The notes under the pieces: generated by a model
What the model was told of the DNA's origin: nothing
Database searches by the model: none
What the model saw: only the letters and a program-made list of their open reading frames with translations
Assembly (NCBI RefSeq): GCF_003712105.1
Contig: NZ_RHLG01000005.1
Coordinates: 248,001 to 312,000, forward strand
DNA from: Winogradskyella sp.
GTDB lineage: Bacteria > Bacteroidota > Bacteroidia > Flavobacteriales > Flavobacteriaceae
Length of the DNA: 64,000 nt
Direction: 5' to 3'
Translations under genes and position numbers: made by a program
Shown: piece after piece, positions 27,908-36,825 of the stretch
How the letters are laid out: every line of letters begins with the position of its first letter
How positions within the stretch are numbered: the stretch's first letter is position 1

Positions 27908-28786
27908 ATGAAGGTTGCAATTTATGGTCAAAATTACGCTAACGAAAACAATACTAAAGCTTTCGAAGTACTTGTTACCGCTTTAAAGAATTATAATGTT
28001 AACACTTTTGTTGAATCTCAATTTTTAAGCCTTCAGAAGAATATACTCCATAATGATAGGACATTAGAATCGTTTACTGTACTTGACAATTCTTATGATT
28101 TACTAATAAGTATTGGTGGTGATGGTACAATACTAAGGGCAATTACCTTTGTAAGAAATTTAGATATCCCTATTGTTGGTATTAACACAGGAAGATTAGG
28201 ATTTTTAGCAACTGTACAAACCAATGAGATTGAAGATGCATTAGTTGATATTTTCAATAAAAAATACAAGTTATCTGAGAGATCTGTATTATCTGTTGAG
28301 GTTGATCCAATAAATAATATGCTTATTGAGACAAATTTTGCTTTAAATGAAATTACCATAAGTCGAAAAAATACCACCTCGATGATAACCGTTGAAACTC
28401 ACTTAGATGAGGAGTATCTTACATCGTATTGGGCAGATGGTCTTATTCTTTCTACTCCAACTGGTTCTACTGGATATAGTTTAAGTTGTGGTGGTCCAGT
28501 AATTTCTCCAGAAGCTAATAATTTTGTACTTACACCCATTGCACCTCATAATCTAAATGCAAGACCCTTAGTAATTCCTGATAAGACAGAAGTTAAATTA
28601 AAAGTTAACGGTAGAGAAGATCAATTTCTCTTATCTCTCGATTCACGTATTATTACGCTCCCCAACACTTCAGTAGTTAAAATAAAAAAGGCATCATTTT
28701 ATATAAAAATGGTAGAACTTTTAGATGAAAGCTTTATAGATACGCTCCGAAAAAAAATGCTTTGGGGCGAAGATCGAAGAAATTAG
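27908..28786 (+). CDS. nadK: NAD kinase
   Basis: 292 residues. Phosphorylates NAD to NADP using ATP or polyphosphate. The family motifs are intact: SIGGDGTILRA (GGDG near residue 65), NTGRLGFLA, ETNFALNEITISR with the conserved NE, and the phosphate-binding TPTGSTGYSLSCGGP. It lies 3 bp after the CBS gene and is followed by the separately promoted DUF6089-uppS-bamA block. Confidence 0.97.
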   Translation: MKVAIYGQNYANENNTKAFEVLVTALKNYNVNTFVESQFLSLQKNILHNDRTLESFTVLDNSYDLLISIGGDGTILRAITFVRNLDIPIVGINTGRLGFLATVQTNEIEDALVDIFNKKYKLSERSVLSVEVDPINNMLIETNFALNEITISRKNTTSMITVETHLDEEYLTSYWADGLILSTPTGSTGYSLSCGGPVISPEANNFVLTPIAPHNLNARPLVIPDKTEVKLKVNGREDQFLLSLDSRIITLPNTSVVKIKKASFYIKMVELLDESFIDTLRKKMLWGEDRRN

Positions 28787-28835
28787 GCAATAAATAGCCA
28801 TAAATCCAGTTTTCTGTAAGACAATTTGTATCAAA

Positions 28836-28867
28836 TTGTTAAAGACTCATCTTAATTATTATATTTG
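28836..28867 (+). promoter_or_regulatory. Promoter of DUF6089-uppS-bamA block
   Basis: TTG (28836-28838), a 21-bp spacer and TATATTTG (28860-28867) give a good match to the Bacteroidota promoter TTG-N~20-TAnnTTTG. It lies 17 bp upstream of the DUF6089 ATG. Confidence 0.65.
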
Positions 28868-28884
28868 CAAACTTTTGAAGATTT

Positions 28885-29574
28885 ATGAGGTATTTACTGC
28901 TGTTTTTAACCATTGTGTTTAGTTACCAAACTAGTAGTGCACAAATCTATGAGATTGGTGTTTTTGCTGGTGGAAGTAATTTTATTGGTGATGTAGGTTC
29001 TACAAACTATATTTCTCCAAATCAAGCAGCTATTGGAGCAATTTTGAAATGGAATCGAAGTCCTCGTCATTCTTTCAGAGTATCCGCAATTTTTACTAAT
29101 ATTGAAGCTGTAGACTCAAAATCAGATGACCCTAGACGCCAACAGCGTAATTATGGTTTTAGAAATGGATTGTTTGAAGTTTCAGCAGGTATAGAGTTTA
29201 CATTTTTCGATTTTAACTTACATGAAATAAGCCTTAAAGGTACGCCCTACTTGTACACTGGGATATCTTTAGCTAGACACGAGAATTTTTTCTTTGATAA
29301 CAATGGTGTTTTAACATCAGAAAATACAAATAGCTGGGCTTATGGAATACCTATGGTACTTGGTTATAAAGTACTAATTAGTCCACATTTAGTCTTAGGC
29401 GCCGAGATTGGAGCCCGTTTTACATTTTCAGACGAGTTAGACGGAAGCGTGCCTGATGCAGATTTTAGGCAGCAATTTAGTTTTGGTAATACAAATAGTA
29501 ATGACTGGTACACGTTTACAGGTTTGACATTAACCTATACATTTGGACAAAAACCTTGTTATTGTAACTTTTAA
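28885..29574 (+). CDS. DUF6089 outer-membrane beta-barrel protein
   Basis: 229 residues with a signal peptide ending TSSAQ at about residue 20. The body (YEIGVFAGGSNFIGDVG and so on) has the alternating strands and Gly/aromatic content of a small outer-membrane beta-barrel, ending in TLTYTFGQKPCYCNF. Placement directly before uppS and bamA is a recurrent Bacteroidota arrangement, suggesting a role in outer-membrane biogenesis. No function is established. Two cysteines near the C-terminus (CYC) are an oddity. Stop and uppS start are 3 bp apart. Confidence 0.8.
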   Translation: MRYLLLFLTIVFSYQTSSAQIYEIGVFAGGSNFIGDVGSTNYISPNQAAIGAILKWNRSPRHSFRVSAIFTNIEAVDSKSDDPRRQQRNYGFRNGLFEVSAGIEFTFFDFNLHEISLKGTPYLYTGISLARHENFFFDNNGVLTSENTNSWAYGIPMVLGYKVLISPHLVLGAEIGARFTFSDELDGSVPDADFRQQFSFGNTNSNDWYTFTGLTLTYTFGQKPCYCNF

Positions 29575-29577
29575 TGC

Positions 29578-30318
29578 ATGAATCTAAGAGACCTCGTTGA
29601 TATCACCAAATTACCTAATCACATTGCAGTGATAATGGATGGTAATGGTCGTTGGGCTAAACAAAAAGGTTTGATGAGAGTAATAGGTCATGAAAATGGC
29701 ACAAAGGCTGTTCGTGAAACAGTAGAAGCATGTGCGGAGCTTGGTGTAAAACATTTAACACTTTATGCATTTTCTACAGAAAACTGGAATAGACCTAAAT
29801 TAGAGGTTCAAACCTTAATGAAACTTTTGGTTAAATCATTAAAAAAGGAAATCAAAACACTTCAGGACAACAAAATTAAGCTTACAGCCATAGGATCATT
29901 AAAAGACTTACCTAAAAAGGCTTTTGAAGAGTTGAAATATGTTCAAGAAAAAACAAAAGATAATGAACATATGACATTAACTCTAGCACTTAGCTACGGT
30001 TCTCGGGAAGAAATTGTTAATGTTGTTAAAGAATTGTCAGTTAAAGTTAAAAATAATATAATTTCATCTGAAAGTATTGATGAATCAATTATAAATAAGC
30101 ATCTTTACACGCAAAATTTACCAGATGTAGATTTGCTAATTCGCACTAGTGGAGAGCAACGGATTAGCAATTTTTTATTGTGGCAAATTGCATACGCGGA
30201 ATTATATTTTACAGATATTTTTTGGCCCGATTTTAAGAAAGAACATCTTATTGAAGCTATTAAAAATTATCAAAATAGAGAACGAAGATTTGGAAAAACA
30301 AGCGAACAGCTTACTTAA
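29578..30318 (+). CDS. uppS: Isoprenyl transferase (undecaprenyl diphosphate synthase)
   Basis: 246 residues. Adds cis isoprene units from IPP to farnesyl diphosphate to make the lipid carrier for peptidoglycan and surface glycans. Motifs: AVIMDGNGRWAKQKGL (Asp of the active site), FSTENWNRP, and LLIRTSGEQRISNFLLWQ followed by YAELYFTDIFWPDF. All conserved residues seem present. The bamA gene starts about 20 bp after its stop, linking the lipid carrier and outer-membrane assembly in one operon. Confidence 0.97.
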   Translation: MNLRDLVDITKLPNHIAVIMDGNGRWAKQKGLMRVIGHENGTKAVRETVEACAELGVKHLTLYAFSTENWNRPKLEVQTLMKLLVKSLKKEIKTLQDNKIKLTAIGSLKDLPKKAFEELKYVQEKTKDNEHMTLTLALSYGSREEIVNVVKELSVKVKNNIISSESIDESIINKHLYTQNLPDVDLLIRTSGEQRISNFLLWQIAYAELYFTDIFWPDFKKEHLIEAIKNYQNRERRFGKTSEQLT

Positions 30319-30337
30319 AAGCATCACTTTGGAGCCT

Positions 30338-32902
30338 TTGAAGAAACTATACACCATAATTATACTTTTTATTTTATTCTCGACCCAAAATACATTTGGT
30401 CAAGATGATAAAAAATATACCATCAACGATATCATAGTGACAGGAAATACTGCTTTTAATGCACGTACAATAATCACTTACTCAAGACTCAAGAAAGGAC
30501 AAGAAGTTTCATTTGGCGGTGACAAAATTGGAGATGCTGTTAAAAAACTTTGGGGCTCTAACCTTTTTAGTGAAATTGATATTTATTTTACAAATATTAC
30601 AGATGATGATAAAGTTGATATAGAAATTAATCTTTCGGACTTACCAGAATTAAAAGAAGTAAAAGTTCAGGGTGTTAAAAAAGGAAAAATTGACGAAATT
30701 CTTGATGAAAACAATTTAAAACAACGTGTTAAAGTTACCGAAAATCTGATAACTACAACTCGAAACTATCTCACTAATAAGTATAAGAAAAAAGGGTTTC
30801 TCAACACCAAGGTTAATGTTACAACCTCAGAAGTGAAAAATGATTCTGTTGAGAAAAAGCAAGTAAACATGCTTATAAATATAGATAAAGGTAACAAGGT
30901 TAAGATAAAATCTATAACATTTAATGGCAATGAAAAGCTTAAAGCCAAAAAGCTTAGAAAAGCCATGAAAAATACTAAAAAGAAGAATCCTATAAGATTG
31001 CTCAAACGCTCCAAATACGTTGAAGAAAATTATAAAGAAGATTTAGTTAGTATAATAGACAAATACAAGGAAAATGGATTTAGAGATGCACGTATTATTA
31101 AAGATTCTATAATATATAATAATGATAAAACTATTAGTCTTGTTATTGATGTTGAGGAAGGTGAAAAATACACGTTTGGTAAAATAGATTTTGTTGGTAA
31201 TACCGTGTACACGGATGAGTTCTTATCTCGAATACTTAGAATAGAAGAAGGCGACACATACAATGGAATTGAATTAAAGAAGCGTATTGCAAATGAAGAA
31301 AAACCAGACGGCATTGATTTAACTAATGTCTATCAAAATACGGGTTATATGTTCTCATCAATTAACCCTGTTGAAGTAAGTGCAGATGGCAATGTGATTG
31401 ATTTGGAAATAAGGATTACAGAAGGAAAACCAGCATATTTTAACAGTGTTACTGTAAAAGGTAATGATATTACCAATGACCATGTTATTTATAGAGAGAT
31501 ACGTACAAGACCTGGTGAACTTTACAGTAGAGCAAATATAATTAGAACAATCAGAGAACTAGGTCAACTAGGTTTCTTTAATGCTCAAGCCATTGTACCA
31601 GACATAAAGAATCCTAACCCAGTTGATGGCACGTTAGATATTGAGTATACGGTTGAAGAACAAGGTTCTAGCCAGATAGAGCTTCAAGGCGGATATGGCG
31701 GAGGAGGTTTTATAGGAACCCTTGGACTATCATTCAATAATTTTTCTTTAAGAAATATTTTTAATGGTGAGGCGTACAGTCCTGTTCCGAGAGGTGATGG
31801 ACAAAGCGTAGCATTACGATTACAGGCAAGTCAATTCTTTCAGACTTACAGCCTTTCCTTTACCGAACCATGGTTAGGCGGAAAAAAGCCGTTTCAACTG
31901 TCAACATCATTATCCTATTCACGTCAGTTTTTATTTGATCCTAATACTAGACGTGCGGACCGTAGTAGAAGTTTTAATATTATTGGTGCAACGCTTGGGG
32001 TTTCTACTAGACTTAAATCACCAGATGATTATTTTCTGCTATCTCAGGCATTGAGTTTTCAAAATTATGATTTAAATAACTATAACACAGGGTTATTTAC
32101 TTTTGGAAACGGTAGTTCTAATAACTTGTCGTACACTATTGGTCTCACTCGTAATAACACTTATAATGACCCGATATTTCCAACTGGTGGATCAAACTTT
32201 TCTGCATCTGTAAAATTATCCTTTCCATATTCATTATTAAATGGTGTGGATTATGAAGCACTTAAAAATGAACGCGATGGTCTAGATCCAATTGCAGATT
32301 CTGAAAGAATTGCAGAAATAGATCAGCAGCGATTTAATTGGTTAGAATTTTATAAAATAAAATTTAAAGCGGATTGGTATACATCAATTACTAAAATAGG
32401 CAAATATGATTTAGTCCTAAGACCTAGTGCTGAGTTTGGATTTTTAGGTGCTTATAATAATGATAGAGGTGTTATCCCATTTGAGCGTTTCTTCTTAGGC
32501 GGTGATGGACTTGGTAATTTTGCCCTTGATGGTCGAGAAGTTATACAATTAAGAGGTTATCCAAACCAATCCTTAACTCCATTGAACGAAGAAACTGGTG
32601 GAGCTTCAACTGATGGAGGTTCTATTTATAATAAATTTTCACTTGAGCTTCGCTATCCAGTTACTTTAGGTCAAGGTGCCAAAATATATTTGTTATCCTT
32701 TGTTGAAGGTGGAGTATCTGTAAATAACTTTAGAGATTTTAATCCATTTAATCTAAAGCGCTCTGCGGGGTTTGGTGTGCGGATTTTTATGCCTGCATTT
32801 GGATTATTAGGTATTGACTTTGGTCATGGATTTGACCCATTACCAGGTTTAACACAAAAAAATGGCTGGGAAACTCATTTCATTATTGGGCAACAATTTT
32901 AA
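30338..32902 (+). CDS. bamA: Outer membrane protein assembly factor BamA
   Basis: 854 residues if started at the TTG at 30338, preceded by GGAG at 30331-30334. That start gives a proper signal peptide, MKKLYTIIILFILFSTQNTFGQ. The open frame runs further upstream inside uppS but has no sensible start there. Residues about 25-420 hold the POTRA domains (KYTINDIIVTGNTAFNARTI, YTFGKIDFVGNTVYTDEFL, AYFNSVTVKGNDI). The C-terminal Omp85 barrel starts near 450 with SSQIELQGGYGGGGFIGTLG and contains VALRLQASQFFQTYSLSFTE. The usual VRGF-type lid motif appears as QLRGYP. It inserts beta-barrels into the outer membrane. Confidence 0.95.
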   Translation: MKKLYTIIILFILFSTQNTFGQDDKKYTINDIIVTGNTAFNARTIITYSRLKKGQEVSFGGDKIGDAVKKLWGSNLFSEIDIYFTNITDDDKVDIEINLSDLPELKEVKVQGVKKGKIDEILDENNLKQRVKVTENLITTTRNYLTNKYKKKGFLNTKVNVTTSEVKNDSVEKKQVNMLINIDKGNKVKIKSITFNGNEKLKAKKLRKAMKNTKKKNPIRLLKRSKYVEENYKEDLVSIIDKYKENGFRDARIIKDSIIYNNDKTISLVIDVEEGEKYTFGKIDFVGNTVYTDEFLSRILRIEEGDTYNGIELKKRIANEEKPDGIDLTNVYQNTGYMFSSINPVEVSADGNVIDLEIRITEGKPAYFNSVTVKGNDITNDHVIYREIRTRPGELYSRANIIRTIRELGQLGFFNAQAIVPDIKNPNPVDGTLDIEYTVEEQGSSQIELQGGYGGGGFIGTLGLSFNNFSLRNIFNGEAYSPVPRGDGQSVALRLQASQFFQTYSLSFTEPWLGGKKPFQLSTSLSYSRQFLFDPNTRRADRSRSFNIIGATLGVSTRLKSPDDYFLLSQALSFQNYDLNNYNTGLFTFGNGSSNNLSYTIGLTRNNTYNDPIFPTGGSNFSASVKLSFPYSLLNGVDYEALKNERDGLDPIADSERIAEIDQQRFNWLEFYKIKFKADWYTSITKIGKYDLVLRPSAEFGFLGAYNNDRGVIPFERFFLGGDGLGNFALDGREVIQLRGYPNQSLTPLNEETGGASTDGGSIYNKFSLELRYPVTLGQGAKIYLLSFVEGGVSVNNFRDFNPFNLKRSAGFGVRIFMPAFGLLGIDFGHGFDPLPGLTQKNGWETHFIIGQQF

Positions 32903-33051
32903 CTTTGGCACGATATTTTCTAACAGCTTAATAACATTTCGTAATGGTGTTAAAATTTTTAAGAATATATTTCGTTTATTTGAAGTACCATCTATGTTTA
33001 ATAAACATGGAGTTATCAAAAAACCGAATCAATTAAATAAAATATACATCT

Positions 33052-34143
33052 ATGAAATATAGAGTTCTTTACATATTGGCAATAGTTGGTCTAATTACAT
33101 ATAGTAGTTATGCGCAACGCGGTGTTAGAATTGGTTATATCGACACGGAATATATTCTTCAAAATATTCCGAATTATCAAGAAGCTACTTCTCAGTTAGA
33201 GACTAAACTAACAAAATGGAAATCAGAGATTGAAAAACAGCTTGCAGATATAGAAACAAAGAAAAAATCTTTGGAAAATGAAAAAGTACTTTTAACCAAA
33301 GAACTTTATGAGGAAAGACTTGAAGATATATCTTATGAAGAAGCAGAAGTTCTAGATTATCAGCAAAAAAGATTTGGCCCTGGCGGAGATATGGTGATTC
33401 AACGTAGACAATTAGTTCAACCTGTTCAAGATCAAATTTATGCTGCAGTTAAAGAAATTGCAGAAAATAGAAAATACGATTTTATTTTTGATAAAAATGC
33501 TGATTTTTTAATGTTATACTCAGCAGAGCGCTACGATATAAGTGAGCAAGTTTTAAAAATAATTACGCGAGCTAATAAGAGAGAACAAGCAAAAACTAAG
33601 CAAGAAAGACGCGAGTTAGAGAAAGAAGAAGCAGTACCTGAAGTAAATGATTCGAAAGATGAACGTGCTAAAGCACTTGAAGAACGCAAAGCACAACGTA
33701 AAGCAGAGTTAGAAGAAAAACGTTTAGAACGCGAAAAAGCGTTAGAAGAACGCAGACAAAAACAAAAAGAAGCTAGAGAAGCTAAAAAGAGAGAAGCTGA
33801 AGAAAGACGTCAGAAAGTAATTGATGCAAGAAATAAAAAGAATTCAGATAAAGAGACTGCAACGCAGGTAAAAGATTCTGCAACAAGTAAACTAAATGAA
33901 AAATCAGCAAGTGTTAAGAAGACAGACTCAACAAATGCGAAATCTGGCTCAACAAAACCATTAACAGCTGAAGAGAAACGACAGAAAGCTTTAAAAGATA
34001 GAGAGGCTAGAAAAAAAGCACTTGAAGACCGTAAAAAGAAAATTTTAGAACAACGTAAAAAAGCCAGAGAAGAACGATTAAAGCAGTTGAGAAAAAATGA
34101 TTCCATCAGAAAGGCAAAAGCCAATGGAAACGATGGTAATTAA
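33052..34143 (+). CDS. OmpH/Skp-family periplasmic chaperone with long charged C-terminal coiled coil
   Basis: 363 residues, more than twice the usual OmpH/Skp size. The signal peptide ends SSYAQ (about 20). The OmpH domain at about 25-175 starts RIGYIDTEYILQNIPNYQE and ends near YDISEQVLKIITRANKRE. From about 180 to the end there is a highly charged Lys/Glu/Arg/Ala region with repeated EERR/EKRL units, interrupted by a Ser/Thr-rich stretch (DSATSKLNEKSASVKKTDS). Skp holds unfolded outer-membrane proteins on their way to BamA. Downstream of bamA and followed 42 bp later by a shorter paralog. The tail's role is unknown. Confidence 0.9.
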   Translation: MKYRVLYILAIVGLITYSSYAQRGVRIGYIDTEYILQNIPNYQEATSQLETKLTKWKSEIEKQLADIETKKKSLENEKVLLTKELYEERLEDISYEEAEVLDYQQKRFGPGGDMVIQRRQLVQPVQDQIYAAVKEIAENRKYDFIFDKNADFLMLYSAERYDISEQVLKIITRANKREQAKTKQERRELEKEEAVPEVNDSKDERAKALEERKAQRKAELEEKRLEREKALEERRQKQKEAREAKKREAEERRQKVIDARNKKNSDKETATQVKDSATSKLNEKSASVKKTDSTNAKSGSTKPLTAEEKRQKALKDREARKKALEDRKKKILEQRKKAREERLKQLRKNDSIRKAKANGNDGN

Positions 34144-34185
34144 GGATTAATAATAACATAAAAACACGTAAATACTAAATTAAAA

Positions 34186-34686
34186 ATGAAACGATTAAAA
34201 ACACTTTTATTAGCAATTGTACTTTTTGTTGGAGGAACAAGTTTGAGTAGTGCTCAAAGTAAGATTGCGCATATTAACCTTGGAGAGGTTATTACTGCTA
34301 TGCCTGAATACAAGACTGCTCAAGCTGAAATAGAAAAGTTGAATAATACATACAATACTGAAATTCAAGCATCTTTAAAGGAATTGCAAGATAAGGTAAA
34401 GCAATATACTGCAGAAGGTCCTACTCAAACTGACGAAGAGAATAAAAAGCGTCAGGCTGAAGTTCAAGGTATGGAGCAAAGTCTAGCTGTGTATCAACAG
34501 CAAGCTCAACAAGACATCCAGAAACAAGAGCTTGATAAGATAAAGCCTATTAGAGAAAAAGCTCAAGCCGCTGTTAAAAAAGTAGCAACTGCATTAGGAT
34601 ATGATTATGTACTAGACTTAACAACTTTAGTTGTTGCTACTGGTAAAGATATTACTGCTGATGTAAAAAAAGAATTAGGTATTTAA
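34186..34686 (+). CDS. OmpH/Skp-family periplasmic chaperone
   Basis: 166 residues, the normal size. Signal peptide ending SLSSAQ at about residue 24, then KIAHINLGEVITAMPEYKTA, the OmpH opening strand, and a long helical hairpin rich in Gln/Glu/Lys, ending with YDYVLDLTTLVVATGKDIT. It is a periplasmic holdase for outer-membrane proteins and a paralog of the preceding gene. A terminator follows at 34715. Confidence 0.93.
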   Translation: MKRLKTLLLAIVLFVGGTSLSSAQSKIAHINLGEVITAMPEYKTAQAEIEKLNNTYNTEIQASLKELQDKVKQYTAEGPTQTDEENKKRQAEVQGMEQSLAVYQQQAQQDIQKQELDKIKPIREKAQAAVKKVATALGYDYVLDLTTLVVATGKDITADVKKELGI

Positions 34687-34714
34687 AAATAAATACTTTT
34701 TAAAACATTAATAT

Positions 34715-34745
34715 CAAAGCCGCTTTTTTGAAAGTGGCTTTTTAT
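34715..34745 (+). terminator. Terminator of the uppS-bamA-ompH block
   Basis: AAAGCCGCTTT and AAAGTGGCTTT form a stem with one mismatch around TTTG, followed by TTTATTTTTG, 29 bp after the second ompH stop and just before murI. Confidence 0.7.
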
Positions 34746-34754
34746 TTTTGTAAA

Positions 34755-35534
34755 ATGCAAAATAAACCTATTGGCATATTTGATTCTGGTGTTGGAGGCA
34801 CATCTATTTTTAAAGAAATACATGCGTTATTACCAAATGAAGATTGCATTTACCTAGCAGACAGTAAAAATGCACCATACGGCAATAGGTCGAAAGAAGA
34901 TATACTACAACTTTGTATCAAGAATACCGAATTTCTACTTCATAGAAATTGTAAACTCATAGTTGTGGCTTGTAATACCGCCACAACAAATGCTATTTCA
35001 TATTTAAGAGAACATTACGATATTCCTTTTATAGGAATTGAACCTGCTATCAAACCAGCTGCTCTAAACACAAAAACTAAGACGGTAGGTATTTTAGCAA
35101 CTAAAGGCACACTAAGTAGTCTACTGTTTCACAAAACCAGTGACTTATATGCTAGCGGCATTACCATTGTTGAGCAAATTGGAGAAGGTATTGTACCACT
35201 TATAGAATCTGGTCAATTACACTCTGATAGAATGGAAAGCTTACTGGAAAAGTACTTAGAACCAATGTTAGAGCAACAAATAGATTACTTAGTGTTAGGC
35301 TGTACTCACTATCCATACCTTATCCCTATCCTTAATAAATTACTGCCGGAAAATGTTACAATTATAGATTCTGGTTTGGCAGTCGCAAAACAAACCAAAA
35401 CCATTTTAGATGCAAATGATTTGCTTAATGGAAGTAATAATAAACCTAATATTCAGTTTTATTCTAATACAGATACAGAAGTTCTAAAATCTATTTTAGG
35501 AGGTAGTTTTAAGGTTGAATATTTAGACTTTTAA
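34755..35534 (+). CDS. murI: Glutamate racemase
   Basis: 259 residues from the ATG at 34755. The longer frame from 34728 would run through the terminator and is rejected. It makes D-glutamate for peptidoglycan. Motifs: IGIFDSGVGGTSIFKEI, ADSKNAPYGNRSKE, the first catalytic Cys in VVACNTATTNA and the second in LVLGCTHYPYLIP. It follows the ompH terminator and is convergent with the gamma-carbonic anhydrase gene (8-bp gap). Confidence 0.96.
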   Translation: MQNKPIGIFDSGVGGTSIFKEIHALLPNEDCIYLADSKNAPYGNRSKEDILQLCIKNTEFLLHRNCKLIVVACNTATTNAISYLREHYDIPFIGIEPAIKPAALNTKTKTVGILATKGTLSSLLFHKTSDLYASGITIVEQIGEGIVPLIESGQLHSDRMESLLEKYLEPMLEQQIDYLVLGCTHYPYLIPILNKLLPENVTIIDSGLAVAKQTKTILDANDLLNGSNNKPNIQFYSNTDTEVLKSILGGSFKVEYLDF

Positions 35535-35542
35535 GCATCTTT

Positions 35543-36061
35543 TTATTCTTCCTTAAACCAACTTGAATATTTCACATAGTTATTGGCGATTCTGTCTATT
35601 TCTCCTGAGATAAGTTCTTTACTAATATCTTTTACTTTTTTAGCAGGGACACCAGCATAAATACTTCCAGATTCTACAATTGTATTTTGAGTAACAACCG
35701 CGCCAGCAGCAATTATACTATTAGATTCAACCACGCAATCGTCCATTACAATGCTACCCATACCTATTAAAACATTATCCTTTATGGTACAGCCATGCAC
35801 GATTGCATTATGTCCTATAGATACATTATTACCAATAGTTGTTGGTGATTTTTGGTATGTAGCATGTATTACTGCTCCATCTTGCACATTAACTTTATCA
35901 CCTATTTTGATATAATGTACATCACCACGAATTACAGCATTAAACCAAACACTGCATTCTTTTCCTATAGTTACTTCACCAACTATAGTAGCATTATCAG
36001 CAATAAAACAATCTTTTGAAATTTCTGGATGGATTCCTCGTACAGGCTTTATAATTGGCAT
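35543..36061 (-). CDS. Gamma-carbonic anhydrase family left-handed beta-helix protein
   Basis: 172 residues with hexapeptide repeats forming a left-handed parallel beta-helix. The putative metal-binding histidines are in QDGAVIHATYQ and IGHNAIVHG, matching the gamma-class (Cam/CaiE/PaaY) pattern. A C-terminal helix (LISGEIDRIANNYVKYSSWF) completes the fold. Many such proteins lack measured carbonic anhydrase activity, so the enzyme function is uncertain. Last gene in the minus-strand block with the LytTR two-component pair, 22 bp after it. Confidence 0.88.
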   Translation of the reverse strand: MPIIKPVRGIHPEISKDCFIADNATIVGEVTIGKECSVWFNAVIRGDVHYIKIGDKVNVQDGAVIHATYQKSPTTIGNNVSIGHNAIVHGCTIKDNVLIGMGSIVMDDCVVESNSIIAAGAVVTQNTIVESGSIYAGVPAKKVKDISKELISGEIDRIANNYVKYSSWFKEE

Positions 36062-36083
36062 AGTTAAAAATATATGCTTAAAA

Positions 36084-36818
36084 TTATTTAAAATATGCTA
36101 ATAACTCGGCTTTTTTAGAGGCAGATACCATAATTTCCTTTCCATTGCTTAAAATAACGCTTCCTCCTTTGCCTTTTACATATTTTACTACCTCATTTAC
36201 ATTTACCAAATAACTTTTATGTACACGCGCAAAATTGGCATCTTTTAGGCTTTCTTGAATGTACTTAAGTGTCTTGCTAACGAGTTTTTTCTTATTATTA
36301 TTAAGATAGATTTCTGTATAATTATCATCGGCCTTACAATACATAATACTTGCTGTTTCTAATATTTCAAATCCATCTTGTTGAGGGATAGTAATCTTAG
36401 TAGTTATTGGGTTTGTTTTCGGAATTAAAACCTGGTCTTGTAATTCTTGCTCTTTGGTATGTATTTCTGTAACATAGTCAACCGCTTTTATAAGTTCATC
36501 GATAGAAATTGGTTTCATTAAATAGTAAGATGCATGAGCATTTAATGCATCCATTGCATAGTGATTATAAGCTGTTACAAAAATGGTTTGAAAATCTACA
36601 TCGCCAACTTTATCTAGTAAATCAAATGCATTACCATATGGCATTTCTACATCTAAAAACACAACATCCAAATCGTTATTTCTAACTAAAACTAATGCTT
36701 CATTTACATTTTCTGCTTCACCAACAACATTAATATTTGGGCAATACTTCTCCAAGTAGTTTTTTAAAATATCTCTACTTGTTTTTTCGTCTTCGACAAT
36801 AATTGCATTAAGTTTCAT
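36084..36818 (-). CDS. LytTR-family response regulator
   Basis: 244 residues. The receiver domain (about 1-120) has the acidic start IVEDEKTSR, phosphorylated Asp in LDVVFLDVEMP and the switch Thr/Lys in TIFVTAYNHY and LMKPIS. The LytTR DNA-binding domain (about 140-244) has YCKADDNYTEIYLN and FARVHKSYLVNVNEV. It is 7 bp downstream of the membrane histidine kinase gene, so they form one two-component pair. Targets are unknown; the T9SS substrate-PorP pair next door is one candidate. Confidence 0.94.
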   Translation of the reverse strand: MKLNAIIVEDEKTSRDILKNYLEKYCPNINVVGEAENVNEALVLVRNNDLDVVFLDVEMPYGNAFDLLDKVGDVDFQTIFVTAYNHYAMDALNAHASYYLMKPISIDELIKAVDYVTEIHTKEQELQDQVLIPKTNPITTKITIPQQDGFEILETASIMYCKADDNYTEIYLNNNKKKLVSKTLKYIQESLKDANFARVHKSYLVNVNEVVKYVKGKGGSVILSNGKEIMVSASKKAELLAYFK

Positions 36819-36825
36819 ATATCAA

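Noticed and set aside
30149..30337. Upstream extension of bamA inside uppS
   Set aside because: It would read 63 residues through uppS in another frame before the signal peptide, which an outer-membrane protein cannot have.
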